Shown one piece after another: positions 1 through 10,200 of a stretch of 15,467 bases of DNA. A model generated the notes under the pieces. The model saw only the letters and a program-made list of their open reading frames with translations, was not told the DNA's origin and did not search any database. The first letter of the stretch is position 1; each line of letters begins with the position of its first letter. A program made the position numbers and the translations under genes. Origin of the DNA: Spongospora subterranea (lineage: Eukaryota; Endomyxa; Phytomyxea; Plasmodiophorida; Plasmodiophoridae). Location: contig OUQQ01000501.1 of NCBI GenBank assembly GCA_900404475.1, forward strand, positions 1-15,467, written 5' to 3'.

Positions 1-1
1 T

Positions 2-1167
2 GGAACTCCACAAGCCGCGTTGCAGTTTGTGATTCGACATACTTCAACCGAATTGGCGCCAAGGGATAATCCATTCGAGTTCATCCTGGAGTCGCTTGAT
101 GATGGGCCCAATATGGACCGTATGCTCTCGGAATATGAAATCCATGACATTGCCTTAAATGATTCCATTAACGCCATGATCCCGGCTGTCGAACAATCAT
201 CGGATCAGCGGCTCTCTTTTTTCTCCCAGGTATATCTCGTGTTCAATTTTACTTCTGATATGTCGTGTTCAATTTCACTTTCGTCAAATTTCTCATATGT
301 TCTTAGGTTTCCATTTTATGCAAACGTTCATTTCGGAATTCGGCTCGCGCCACTCATCATCTGCTGCTGTATTACGTTGTCACAGTTGTGGTGGCTCTCG
401 CTCTCGGTTTGACATTCTTCAAACTTGATAGACGGTGGTCTGGTGGAATTCTTGCTCGATTTGGATTCTTCAGCTGCTCGAGTTTGTTCTTATCGTTGAT
501 CAGTCTAGCGTCGTTGGACCTTCTCTTGACTGAGCGGATAATTCAGCGTCGCGAATGTCCAACGTCCTACAGTTGCTTGTCGTATATGACAGCGAAACTT
601 CTTACAGACATCGTCCCCTATCGGCTAATTCCAGCGATAATTTTTTCCTCAATCACTTATGGAATGATTGGTTTACAACCTGTTTTAGTCAAGTTCCTAT
701 TATTCACGTCAGTCGTCATATTAGTGTCTATAGCGGCTGGCGCATCTGTAATGCTCATCAGTTTCCTAACATCAGACTTTCGTTCTGCCAATTTTATCTC
801 AGTTCTGTATTTCCTTTATAACTTCTGTAATGGATCAACGCTCATGTCTCGAAATGATATTGGTTTTGTGTCCATGATGCAATATTCGTCGTTCTTCAGC
901 TATGCAACTGAAGCTCTTTGCGCTTTGGAGTTTGATAAATTGGCGGTCCTTCTTGATTCCCCGTTTTTGGATATTGCGCATCCACTGGAAGGTGATGGTG
1001 GCGCATTCCTAGCGACGACGGGAATGAAGGTGTCTCATCTCAAGTTTGACTTGCTCATGCTCGTTGTTTGTGTTGGCACCATATACATTTTGGCGTTTCT
1101 AGCTTTGCGGTTTGATGTGCGAAAGACACGTCACCATCGGCGATATCAAGCGATCCCCAACAATTGA
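2..1167 (+). CDS. ABCG-type (Adp1/White-like) ABC transporter, C-terminal membrane half, partial
   Basis: This is the 3' portion of an ABCG half transporter, a membrane pump that moves a lipid or small hydrophobic substrate; the ATP-binding domain lies off the left edge. Exon a runs 2-229 and exon b 307-1167, joined over a 77-nt GT-AG intron (230-306) in phase 0, giving about 362 residues in view. Exon a carries the motif DNPFEFILE, matching the DNPADF/NPAEF stretch that follows the nucleotide-binding domain in this family. Exon b starts with the CKRSFRNSAR linker typical of the segment before membrane helix 1. Roughly six hydrophobic segments follow, with an RRECPTSYSCLSY stretch like the family's RERANGYY element and then DIVPYRLIPAIIFSSITYG. 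The C-terminus is short and basic. The frame is open to the window edge, so there is no start codon here. The substrate cannot be inferred. No clear poly(A) signal lies close to the stop; the first AATAAA is near 1485. Confidence 0.93.
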
Positions 1168-1631
1168 TAGCTGCCCATTAATTTAAGATCAAATATATTT
1201 TTCTAATTTCTTTTCACGAACTCGGGTCCCGCATACTGGCATCAAGCCCACGTTTTCAGCAATTGCTCTACAATGTTGTCCAAATTGGTCGTGGTAAAAT
1301 ACAACTCATATGAATTCTGTTACCGGTGGCTTTTTCGAATTTTCATTACCGCAGCTGGTTGTTCAATGTCACAAAAGACTCTAAAAATAGGCTTGGAGAT
1401 GTTTTGGGGTACTGCACTGAATCTTCCATACGATCGCGTTAAAAACAACTAACGATCCGACTTTATAAACTCTCTATTGATTTAAATAAACAACGATTTC
1501 GGATCCTTGCGTCAACCAACGCCTGTCAAGCCTGCATTAAACGTTCTATAGAAAAACCGCCTGGCCGACAGACGGTACTAACTGAACCAACCTAAATCAA
1601 CGGACGAACAGGTGCTTTTGATCCTACGCTC
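1168..1631. other. Intergenic stretch without a recognisable gene
   Basis: This is the region between the ABC transporter stop and the transposase fragment. I see no credible coding frame. It includes a weak AATAAA hexamer on the plus strand near 1485-1490. It may contain eroded sequence of the transposon whose coding remnant follows, but I found no terminal repeat. Confidence 0.5.
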
Positions 1632-1919
1632 TTGCAATCCAGACGAAAAACTAGGGTTGATCTGCGAAGCAACATGCCACTTTTGCGAGCAATCAGTTAC
1701 AAGCAGCCTGCTGAACTCGATATTACTTTAGGAGCCATTCCGCCTGACTGTACAAGTTTACTTCAAATTTCTGATTTGATTGCAAACAAGCCGCTTAAAC
1801 AGTGCATTGATTTGTATCGTACCGTCAGCACGATTGGCCAGTCTGTTTGTCAACGGTTGAGTACTAGCGTGAATTATGATTTGATCCAAAAACGGCAGTA
1901 TGCACAGGCGCCGCTGTGA
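1632..1919 (+). pseudogene. Fragment of a pogo/CENP-B-type DDE transposase (decayed DNA transposon)
   Basis: A 95-codon open stretch contains GAIPPDCTSLLQ, followed by D, then NKPLKQCID. This matches the block of DDE_1 (pogo, Tigger, jerky, CENP-B) transposases that usually reads IPPGCTSLLQPLDVxxNKPFK, located just after the catalytic region. The usual LQPLD is altered to LQISD. The helix-turn-helix domain and the upstream catalytic aspartates are not recognisable in the preceding sequence, and the frame stops soon after the block. The piece is therefore a remnant rather than a working gene. There is no ATG at its left end; the open frame begins with TTG, as expected for a fragment. The repeats near 15045-15340 resemble ends of the same transposon superfamily, but nothing ties the two together directly. 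Confidence 0.62.
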
Positions 1920-2519
1920 GTATATATTGCCCGCCTTCATTGATGCTCGCTCTCATAGATGACTAAAGTCTTTCCACCCACAAGGTTCAACGATCTTTGC
2001 ATTCAAGATTCTCTTGACTGCTCCCAAGGTGCGAATGGGAGTGTTGCGGAAATAGAGACCATCAAGGAACGGGCAATCACATAACACACCTCGCGACACT
2101 TGGGGATGTGGTGTCGTCCTTCGACGGTTGTGCTAAACTCACACTCTATTGGTCTGAACATGTCGCTTACCCGCGGGTAGATTGCACCCCAGAACCCATC
2201 AGGATATTGGTATCGGAACAGGGTCAAGGGATGGCGTTCCATCTACCAATTAAACGGACTTGACCGTGTTTTTTTCGCTGGATGAAATGAAAACCCATCG
2301 CGTTTGTTTACCATTTTGCGGCACAGGGAATGACCATAGTGTCAAGTTTTGCCACAATTTACGTACAGTGAGGCAACTCTTTTGGTGTCGTTAACGATGA
2401 CACAATGGCATGAATCATCAACATGGCACACCTAAACGCCGGCGCAACGCAATTGAAAAGCTTGAATAAATCTGATAATCCATCATGTATCGAATGAATG
2501 AGATAATAGTTTACTAGCG
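1920..2519. other. Intergenic stretch, no supported gene
   Basis: No gene can be supported. An open minus-strand frame of 79 codons (2003-2242) has a mixed, protein-like composition (PDGFWGAIYPRVSDMF) but no recognised family, no partner exon and no obvious regulatory context. It may be chance or an eroded exon. Confidence 0.4.
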
Positions 2520-2963
2520 CTATCGGGGCAGAACGAACTCGATATCTGGATTATCAATGCAAAGCTCTACCAGTGGCTGCCAATCCGAATCGTTGCCGAG
2601 TTTTACAGATTTGTAGAACGCTGGTGTTGCCGCCTTGTGCTGTTTCAGATGAAACAGGCTAAATGCCAGCAGATGCTGGGCCTCCCGCTGCGTCTTGCTA
2701 TTACGAAGGCAGTAGCTCAAGGCGTCAACAACCAAATGATATTCCTTCATTTTATAAAGCCCTCGGCTTGCATATAACCAGCTAAAAGCATCTTTCATTC
2801 CTAGGTAAAAATGGTGCCACCACGTGTGATTCGGCGACTAACCTCTTGGCGTCATTCCGATTCGCTGTAAAAGAACCTGCCTGACATCTCTTGGCCCAGG
2901 TGGGTCATGGGCGCCATCCTTGGTTACTTCAGTTCCCTCTTCTTTTCCTGAATCGGATTCCAT
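2520..2963 (-). CDS. Small TPR-like protein, two exons
   Basis: Exon 1 is 2843-2963 and exon 2 is 2520-2800, joined over a 42-nt intron (2801-2842) with a strong GTTAGT donor and CCTAG acceptor; the phase-1 junction makes a glycine codon. The product is 133 residues. The first 40 are acidic and probably disordered (start MESDSGKEEG). The rest forms alternating helices with a TPR pattern: WLYASRGLYKMKEYHLVVDA, then REAQHLLAFSLFHLKQHKAA, then AFYKSVKLGND. These have the small-residue and aromatic spacing of tetratricopeptide helix pairs. I chose the ATG at 2961-2963 because it sits in an AAAAATGG context and its frame joins the TPR exon through the intron. TPR units usually bind partner proteins; no specific function is recognisable. 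The gene is divergent from the histidine-rich gene at 3606. Confidence 0.62.
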
Positions 2964-3420
2964 TTTTTCGGTTTTTTGTTAACCCGATCGAACTTGTGAA
3001 GCTAAACGGTACGATGAAACGATCACACGAGTACGGCCGTATTGTGAATTAGTCAATCAGCCTGAGATCGTCTTCAAAAGGTTGCTGTCTCTAGCTTCAC
3101 AAGTTCCAATTGCACACGTTCAAAGCATTGTCCATGTGCCACATATATTTCCAGACACTCAACCGGCTCATGGTGGAATAGTTGCCGAGGTCGAAGGATG
3201 AATGGCGCCGGCAAACCGAGGTCGTAGAAAAAGTAGATAGTGACCGAATGCAGTGATGTTCCCTAATCATTGATTAAATAACAGAAAATTTTGGCACAGA
3301 CCGGTTTGATTTCCTGAGTCGGTATGGTCGATATACCCATTGGTACTGGATCGCAGGTCCACCCGTCGGCATCTCTGTCTTCAACGTGAATCAATAGGCG
3401 AAGGTGATTCAGTGGCAGAC

Positions 3421-3427
3421 TGACTCA
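3421..3427. promoter_or_regulatory. bZIP/AP-1-type site TGACTCA upstream of the His-rich gene
   Basis: This is an exact match to the AP-1/Gcn4/Yap-type bZIP core (TGASTCA). It lies 179 bp upstream of the ATG at 3606 and 17 bp from a second exact site. By eye I found only three exact cores in the whole window, all upstream of the two His-rich genes. Binding is inferred from sequence alone. Confidence 0.4.
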
Positions 3428-3444
3428 ATGAAATATCAGGGATG

Positions 3445-3451
3445 TGAGTCA
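3445..3451. promoter_or_regulatory. bZIP/AP-1-type site TGAGTCA upstream of the His-rich gene
   Basis: This is the second exact AP-1-type core, 155 bp before the ATG at 3606. Together with the following bases it forms TGAGTCAACT, a 10-mer that also occurs (minus strand) just upstream of the second His-rich gene near 13878. Confidence 0.42.
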
Positions 3452-3605
3452 ACTGTCCCAAACTCGTTCTGTTCGCGAGTCCAATGACTCCATCGTGGGT
3501 GATATATCACCATCAGATGCTGGTCTGGTTCATTCAGTTATTCGGTTTATTTTTCTTACACTACTAAGTGAAGCTTTTTCCAACAACTTTATTATACTAA
3601 GAAAA

Positions 3606-3989
3606 ATGAAAACTTCGGCGGTTCTCTTTTCCCTGGCAATGCTATTCGGCGCTCCAAGCATCTCCCTTGCTGGGGATTCTCTCATCGACGTCCAGAACGG
3701 GGAAGGTCACGTCGACAACCTCGCTGAAATGACGGAAGGATTCCCACTTCATCACGGCGACCTAGCTGGATTTCATGGACTGAACCCGCTTCATCACGGC
3801 GGTGGTACGCCCATCTTCGTCATGTGAGATTGTAAACATTGATTATTTGCAGGTCATCACGGCCACGAAGATGGTCACGGAGACGACCACGAAGGATTCC
3901 ATGATAATCTTGAAGGCTACGAAGGGTTCCATGCCGTCCAGGATCACCATGAAGATGGCCATCACGGCCACGGGCACGGCCACCTTTAA
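3606..3989 (+). CDS. Secreted histidine-rich protein A (two exons)
   Basis: Exon 1 is 3606-3804 and exon 2 is 3853-3989, joined over a 48-nt GT-AG intron (3805-3852) in phase 1; the product is 111 residues. The ATG at 3606 starts a textbook signal peptide: a lysine, a hydrophobic core (SAVLFSLAMLFG) and a likely cleavage after SLA at residues 21-23. The mature part is acidic and becomes steadily richer in histidine, ending in HHEDGHHGHGHGHL. Repeated HHG, GHE, DDH and EGF-H patterns are typical of proteins that bind zinc, copper or nickel. I know of no named family, so metal binding is an inference from composition. Without splicing, exon 1 runs into a stop right after the intron start, so the His-rich tail would be missed. 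The sister gene is at 13331-13822 on the other strand. Two AP-1-type sites lie upstream. Confidence 0.78.
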
Positions 3990-4273
3990 GAATACGGGGG
4001 TAAACAATACTAAAAATATTATCATCGACGACAGTTTTCTGTAGATGTATCAACGAGAGCTCCGTTATAAGGAAAGAAGGAACAATAGGATTATAGCGAT
4101 TGCGATTATTATAGTATTAGAGCTTGCGGAGAGCGCGAACCAGAGGGTTAACGATCAATCATGAATGGAAAACCTGTATTAAACTATATATAGCACTAAA
4201 AACAACAGCGAATGCGGTTGGGTAAGGAGACGCAGTCGCCTTGAAAGACAATAGCAATGGCAGACTGAGGCGC

Positions 4274-7200
4274 TTATTTGACCGCTTCGATTATCGGATC
4301 GTCAACTGATGAACCGGGAAGAGATTGCATGCAACTTCGTGCCACGGAATCGAAAAGTCTATGATTATAGCGTGATTAATTGCAATTTTTAAAGGTGACA
4401 AAATGTACCTTTCAATTTCGGGTGCACAGTGCGTAAATTCATGGTTCCAAAACTTGTATACTGGGTTCTTAATCAGCTCAATGAAGGTAATCAACAAACC
4501 CCAAGGATGCGGGCGATGGACAATTAACCGCTCAAGTAGGACCCTAAATACCGATTGTGAGCGAAATCAGGATTAGAATAGAACGAAAACAAACGTTTTC
4601 AGACCTGGTAATCTGCTCCTGAATCGTATCGATTTTGGCCTCAACGAACAAATACAGCAGGACGCAGCTGAAATAATACGTCTGATTGTTCGGATACCGC
4701 AGCTGATTCGTGATGGCGTTCAGGAAATAATATCGTCCTTCTTCATCCAACTGTGTCACCAGAGTTTCGAAAATCTCCATAGCAGAAGTCACCGCAATAT
4801 TATCACTCATACCCTGAAAAACAAGAATCATATGTCGCGTTCAATAAGCTGAAAATCAAAGTCTACCCCGGTCAGTCCTTTTTGTCCAACATAAAGGACA
4901 ATGGAGTTGATTAGCTGAACATTGTAAATTGTGCCGGCGCTAGCGATTTCATGTTTCGGGCGCAAAAGTTTAGCGTGAATGTCGGCGAAAAAAGATTCGG
5001 AACGATGGCGAAGAGTCATGAATTGGTCGATCTCGGTCAACAAACCGGCGTGGACCAGTGCAGCACATATATCCGATAGGATTATTGGTGCATCCTTTAC
5101 ATCAGGGAGGCTATCAACCTATTTAAAAACTTAGAGTATCAATTTGAAACGATACGGCAAAGGTCAAACCTTGAGATTCGGTAAGAACGGGTCGGGCAGA
5201 CGCATATGTCTTGGGAAGGCTGACAGAATCACGTTCCGCATTTGAATGCAGGATGGCGGGATAACGTCACAAAAGGAAAAGTGATATGAGCAAAGAAATT
5301 CTGGGAAATCGTGAAGAAGAACGAGCAAAACCCGTAACGTTCCGTTATAGAGTAGACGAATTGGATCTGATAAACATGCAACACGCAGATACACCTAGCA
5401 AAATATGGTCAACAACACAGCGCCTACTAAGAGCAAAGACATGCCTGCAAAAAAGTGAACAGATCGACGAGGAGCGTTTTAAAAACTTGCATGAGGTTGT
5501 GAGTCTTAGACTGTAGCAGCCGTGGCATAAAAGACCGATGAGAAATTAACTCCAACCAGGACATGCTAAACCCTGGAACAAGATTGGGCCTCACTACGTG
5601 GAAAACATGGGCAAACTCCATCAAAATCGGCACACTGATCGGATCCAGTTCAGGGTCGTTGGCATTTAAGTCCTATTGAGAGTAAAATGAGTAAAATCAT
5701 TAAAAAAACACGAGGCAACTTTGAGGCAACTATTTTTTTTTTTATAAACACCAAAGGAAATATTGACATTACCTGTAGAAGATTGACAAAAATCCGAAAA
5801 AACGGGCGCTGAGCAAACGCTTCCGGGTCCTTTTCGTAATCACGAGACAGAAGATCGGCGACAACAGTCAAGAATGTGTTCAAAAGACCGGCCTTAGAGA
5901 TATATACGGTGCTACTGCTGCCCAAAACTTTCACCAAGCAGACAATCAATTTACAAAATCCATCGATGGCACCGTAATGCAATCCAGGCTGAGCACTAGA
6001 AGCCGTTAGCGGGTCGACACACCTTTCGATGGACATCAGGACTATGACCCGACAGAATTCTGCAACGGAAGCTTCCGATTCCAAAACACGCTAGAAACAC
6101 CAGAACTGTTAGATTCAGCAACCAGATCATGACAAATCAACAAACTTGAGATTTGAGAATTGCAAGATATTGATGAAAGGCATCGTCCAATGTTCCTGAC
6201 TGCGAGAGGCAGATCGACATCCATTTTGAAAACAAAACTTTATACGCTTCCCGAGCGTCAATCGCTGACGTTTCCAGTCCAAGTTCCGTATCGTTCAATG
6301 AGGACACAGTCAAAGGTGCACCCTAATCACAGGTTAGTGACTTTTCAACAAAACTGGCAGAAGCGTGTGCTTTGATATTGGAAATCACTTTCGGGAGAAG
6401 TAAAAGCAAAATTAAAAATCAATGTGTCGGGGTTTCACCTTGTCATCCGTTTTGAGAGACAGTGCATGTTCGACAGTCTGGATACTTTCGAGGAGAGCCA
6501 CAATTGTGTCCCGGAGTAAAGGGTTGACGTTGGCAAGCGGTGCACATACGTGATTAAGAAGTTCAAGCGTCTGAGGAAACTCTGCAGGGGACACTACAAA
6601 ACATTACAAATATATATATATAGCTGCAGAAACATTTCTACCGATTCGTTCATTGCAAATTATCGACTGCATGAGGGCACAAAGTGAAGTGATTCGCGAT
6701 ATAGAAAGAGCAGAAGCAGATGAAAACTGCCCAGCGTAATGTGCATCTAAACATGAACTCAGTTTGTTGACTAAAATGGAGACACATTCGGACCTAGTTC
6801 TGGTGTAAGAATTAAGCCATCCCGAAGAAGGCCGCGCATCAACGATATAGATAATGTGAAAAGGGTCGGACCAGAACTCTGAGCATCCGCGCTAATACAG
6901 CATAAAGTCACTAACTTCGCACCGCTCGCAACAGAGTGACATGTAATCTGCACAGACGCCACGATTGAATATCTGATACATTGTCTGCAGGGTGATTTGG
7001 TTGGCAATAAAAGAAAACCAAATTTGTGAGAATTTCTACGTAAAAAAGTACCACTACAGGAAGTGCAACTGATTTGGGCAACTAGAGTAAATCAGAACAA
7101 GGAGGTCACCTTCAAGATAGCAAGGTAAAGGTCCGAAGATACGGCAGAATTTGTTGGGACGGTATAGAGGGCGAAAATTGTTTTGGTGAAATGTAAGGCG

Positions 7201-10200
7201 ATCTCTTCGTGCTCGATTGTAGCCTGTAGCAGACCCTGGACCGATTGAAGAAGAGCCTGGATCTAAAGCGGCGTTTAAGACTGCAAAAATTAGGGATCAA
7301 TTATAACATTTACATTGCTGTCATCGGATAGACTGGATGTTTGCGCTGCGGCAGTCTGAAGCTGCGAGAGTAATTGGCCCAACTGGTCCAATGTGCCCTG
7401 GATCGTTGACGACGCAGGGGGTGACATCAGAGAATGCGCAGGAACACGGGTTAATCCAAACTCGTCGTAAACATTGAGCAGAACGGAAGAAAGACCGGGG
7501 CGCGGTCGGAGTGATTCGGGGACAGAGGACGGGAATCGCGTTAAACGGCCCTAATGTCGACATCATTTTACGATCGTTACACAATGCAGTTGAAACACTG
7601 GAACAAATGGAACGTCATGATGGATGAAACTGAATATCTACCTGGGAAAACGCAACATCGACGAATGATTGTTTATGCTCTCTGGCTTTGCGTCTGATAT
7701 CAAATTCCGCCTGCAGAGTATCGTCAACCTGTCGGATTGCTCTTTCGGATGCGGCCTTTTCAATAATCGAACAGCCGAACTCCAAATTGTCACCAGCAAC
7801 TGTCAAAACCGCCTAATAAATCAAAGCCAATAAAAACATTATAAGATACAAAAACATAATAAAGCAGCACACCTGTTCAGCTTGTGTGTGATCGGCGTTA
7901 TTTGCAATGAGGAGCGACCTCAAATGGTTGGAGATGGAAAGCCGAAGCGGTTCCTTACAGGTGACCAGCGCAAGAGAACATGTCAAAGATTGAACCATCT
8001 GATGTGCGGCTTTGCGCATGCGCAAATCGTCGCCTTCCATTTCAAAATCCTAGACGCGTTTAAGGAGAACATCAACGGGTATTTCTTCCAATTCAAATAA
8101 ATGAATACCTTGCAGATGAGTTCACGAGTAGTAATACAGGCAATATGAACGCTACGTTCAACAACAGGCGAGATAATTTCGTTGATTGCGCGGTCAACAG
8201 CCATGGAGACGCAAGTCTTCAAACGCGGATTCGTCGCAAACAGGGCCAGTGACGGATTGATGGTAACATATCCCTGGCCATTTGGTGTCGAGTCGTCGGA
8301 TGTCTGAAATGAGTTGCGCGAAGATACAGTCGAACTAGGATGAATGGCGACCGCAGGCCTGGCGGTGAAGCTTGAAGAGGGAATTCCTGCAGCTCCGAGT
8401 TCATGCGACTCTTTAGGGTTGCGAAAATTCTGGTTCAGGGCTTGATTGACGATTGGAAGATAATTCCGAATGGTCACATCTGCAAGACTTCTCCAAGAAA
8501 TTCAGTGACAAAACCGAATATTCACGCAACAAAGATTACGTTATTCCAAGCTTGTTCAAAAGAACTTCAATTTCAAATTTCAGGTTGAGCTTTAAGTCTG
8601 CAACGTGGTAAATCTCAGCCAATAAGGCAACAACCGACATCAGCCAAGGGTTAGGTGGACGAAAAACGCGGGATTCTGGGCAATGTTCAAGGACTTTGGC
8701 AACAAAGGGGACCACAGCGATTAACCGTCCTAGAAAATTGTTCACTTAGGATATGAACGATTCCCAAAATTGCCGAACCTTGGTTATATGCGTCAAGAAC
8801 AATCTGAGTGAACTTTAAATGCCTCGCCAAAGGCGGAATGTTTTTCTTGATCGTCAGCAGCCCAAGCCATGATCCAAGATTTTTCAGTAACGACCTCTCT
8901 TGAGAAAGTGATATGATGGTCGGAGAATGAATAAGAATGTTGATTGATTCATAAGTGTACAACAAAACAGTTCGATTGAATTCAGGCAACTTCAACTGTG
9001 AATCACCGTCAATTCAAATCCACAGAGAAATTCTTGATAATTACATGATCCAACAGCAAAATATAGGTTTTCAGAAAATTTGTGTCAGAAGTAACACGCT
9101 TCACAACGATGTAATGGGATATAGGATGATAGGTCTCGGGACTCAAAAGCTTCCGCAATTCCTCAGCTTTGCTGGCCATGTTGTTGATATCGACATTGTT
9201 GATAAGGAACGATAGTTTATCCGCCAAAGTAGATTCAAGTGATGAAAACAGTGCTATTATGAGGTAAGTACAAGAATAAAAAAAAACGTAATAATACCAT
9301 ATCCTCTTTGTTCAAGAGTGTTGTCGATATTGACAGACGACGCAACTTTCAGTGCTACATTCGGGGACGCAACAGCGGCAACAGAAGTAGTGGAGTTGGG
9401 CGTAGCAGATGCAACGGGATTGGGGGCTAATGCAATGACGGAGGTGATGGGTAGATCGGCTGAACTGACTGGCAAGGGAAGCACGACGCCGTTTGAGGTT
9501 TGTGAACTTACAGCGGCACGAAGCGACGACATCAGCTCACCCTGAACGGGTATTATGTCAAGATACTAGGAGCTGAACACTTGAGTGAAATTACCTGGTC
9601 TTGCAGAGATGCCAACTCAATTAAAGATTGAGAAAATTGAGGCCAATCTGACAACCGCACTTTGAATTCGTCAATCGCCCAGAGGCCAAACTGATGCAGT
9701 TTGGTCCCCGGGGGGCTCGACAGGCCCTCTGATAATAATTGATAAACGGCCGATAAGATAGTTTTCCGATTAGACGCACCATATATATACCGTAACGCCA
9801 CATCAATTTCGAAGCGGCCGGTCAATTCGTGTCGTATGAGGGTACCGAATAAAACAGCAGTGACTCTCAACTCCTTATCGGGATACTTCTGAAAGAAGCG
9901 ATATTCATCGAATAAATTATGAATCATACACGCGTAAATGTCTTTCTCGCGACGTGTCGACTTGTCTTTCTTGAATGAAATCTAAAATCAGAATTAAAAA
10001 CAAGCAAAAAAATGTGACCGAAAAAAATACCAGCATATTGATAACTTCAGCAATAGAAATCTTTCCATCGTATATTTTTTGAAAATACGAATTCGCCTCC
10101 TCTTCGATGTTATCTTGAACTGGAAGATCATTCTGAGGGTGCGGAGATTGCTGAACAAATCTGGAAATTTCTGCAAAACGCAAAGCATTTTCCGATGAAA

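Larger units (their letters stand above)
2964..3605. other. Divergent intergenic region (probable promoters of the TPR-like and His-rich genes)
   Basis: This is 642 bp between two genes transcribed away from each other. No convincing coding frame is present. A frame open from 3444 runs into the His-rich gene, but it would put 54 non-signal-like residues ahead of a clear signal peptide, so it is more likely leader sequence. The region carries two AP-1-type sites, annotated separately. Confidence 0.5.

Noticed and set aside
2003..2242. 79-codon minus-strand open frame
   Set aside because: No family, partner exon or context; kept only as a note in the intergenic entry.
3444..3605. In-frame 54-codon extension upstream of His-rich protein A
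   Set aside because: It would bury a clear signal peptide inside the protein and contains the two AP-1-type promoter cores' flank; the ATG at 3606 is the better start.
3802..4053. Open frames on both strands over the second His-rich exon
   Set aside because: They are out-of-frame shadows of the repetitive His/Gly/Asp codons; the spliced frame alone gives a coherent protein.
6771..7007. Minus-strand 78-codon open frame that at first seemed to align with NOT1
   Set aside because: Its left end cannot be joined in phase to the preceding, well-fixed exon ending at 7110, and it ends in a stop before the next conserved block; the alignment was weak.
9318..9545. Plus-strand Ala/Thr/Gly-rich open frame
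   Set aside because: It is the antisense of the Ser/Ala/Val-rich linker exon of CNOT1.
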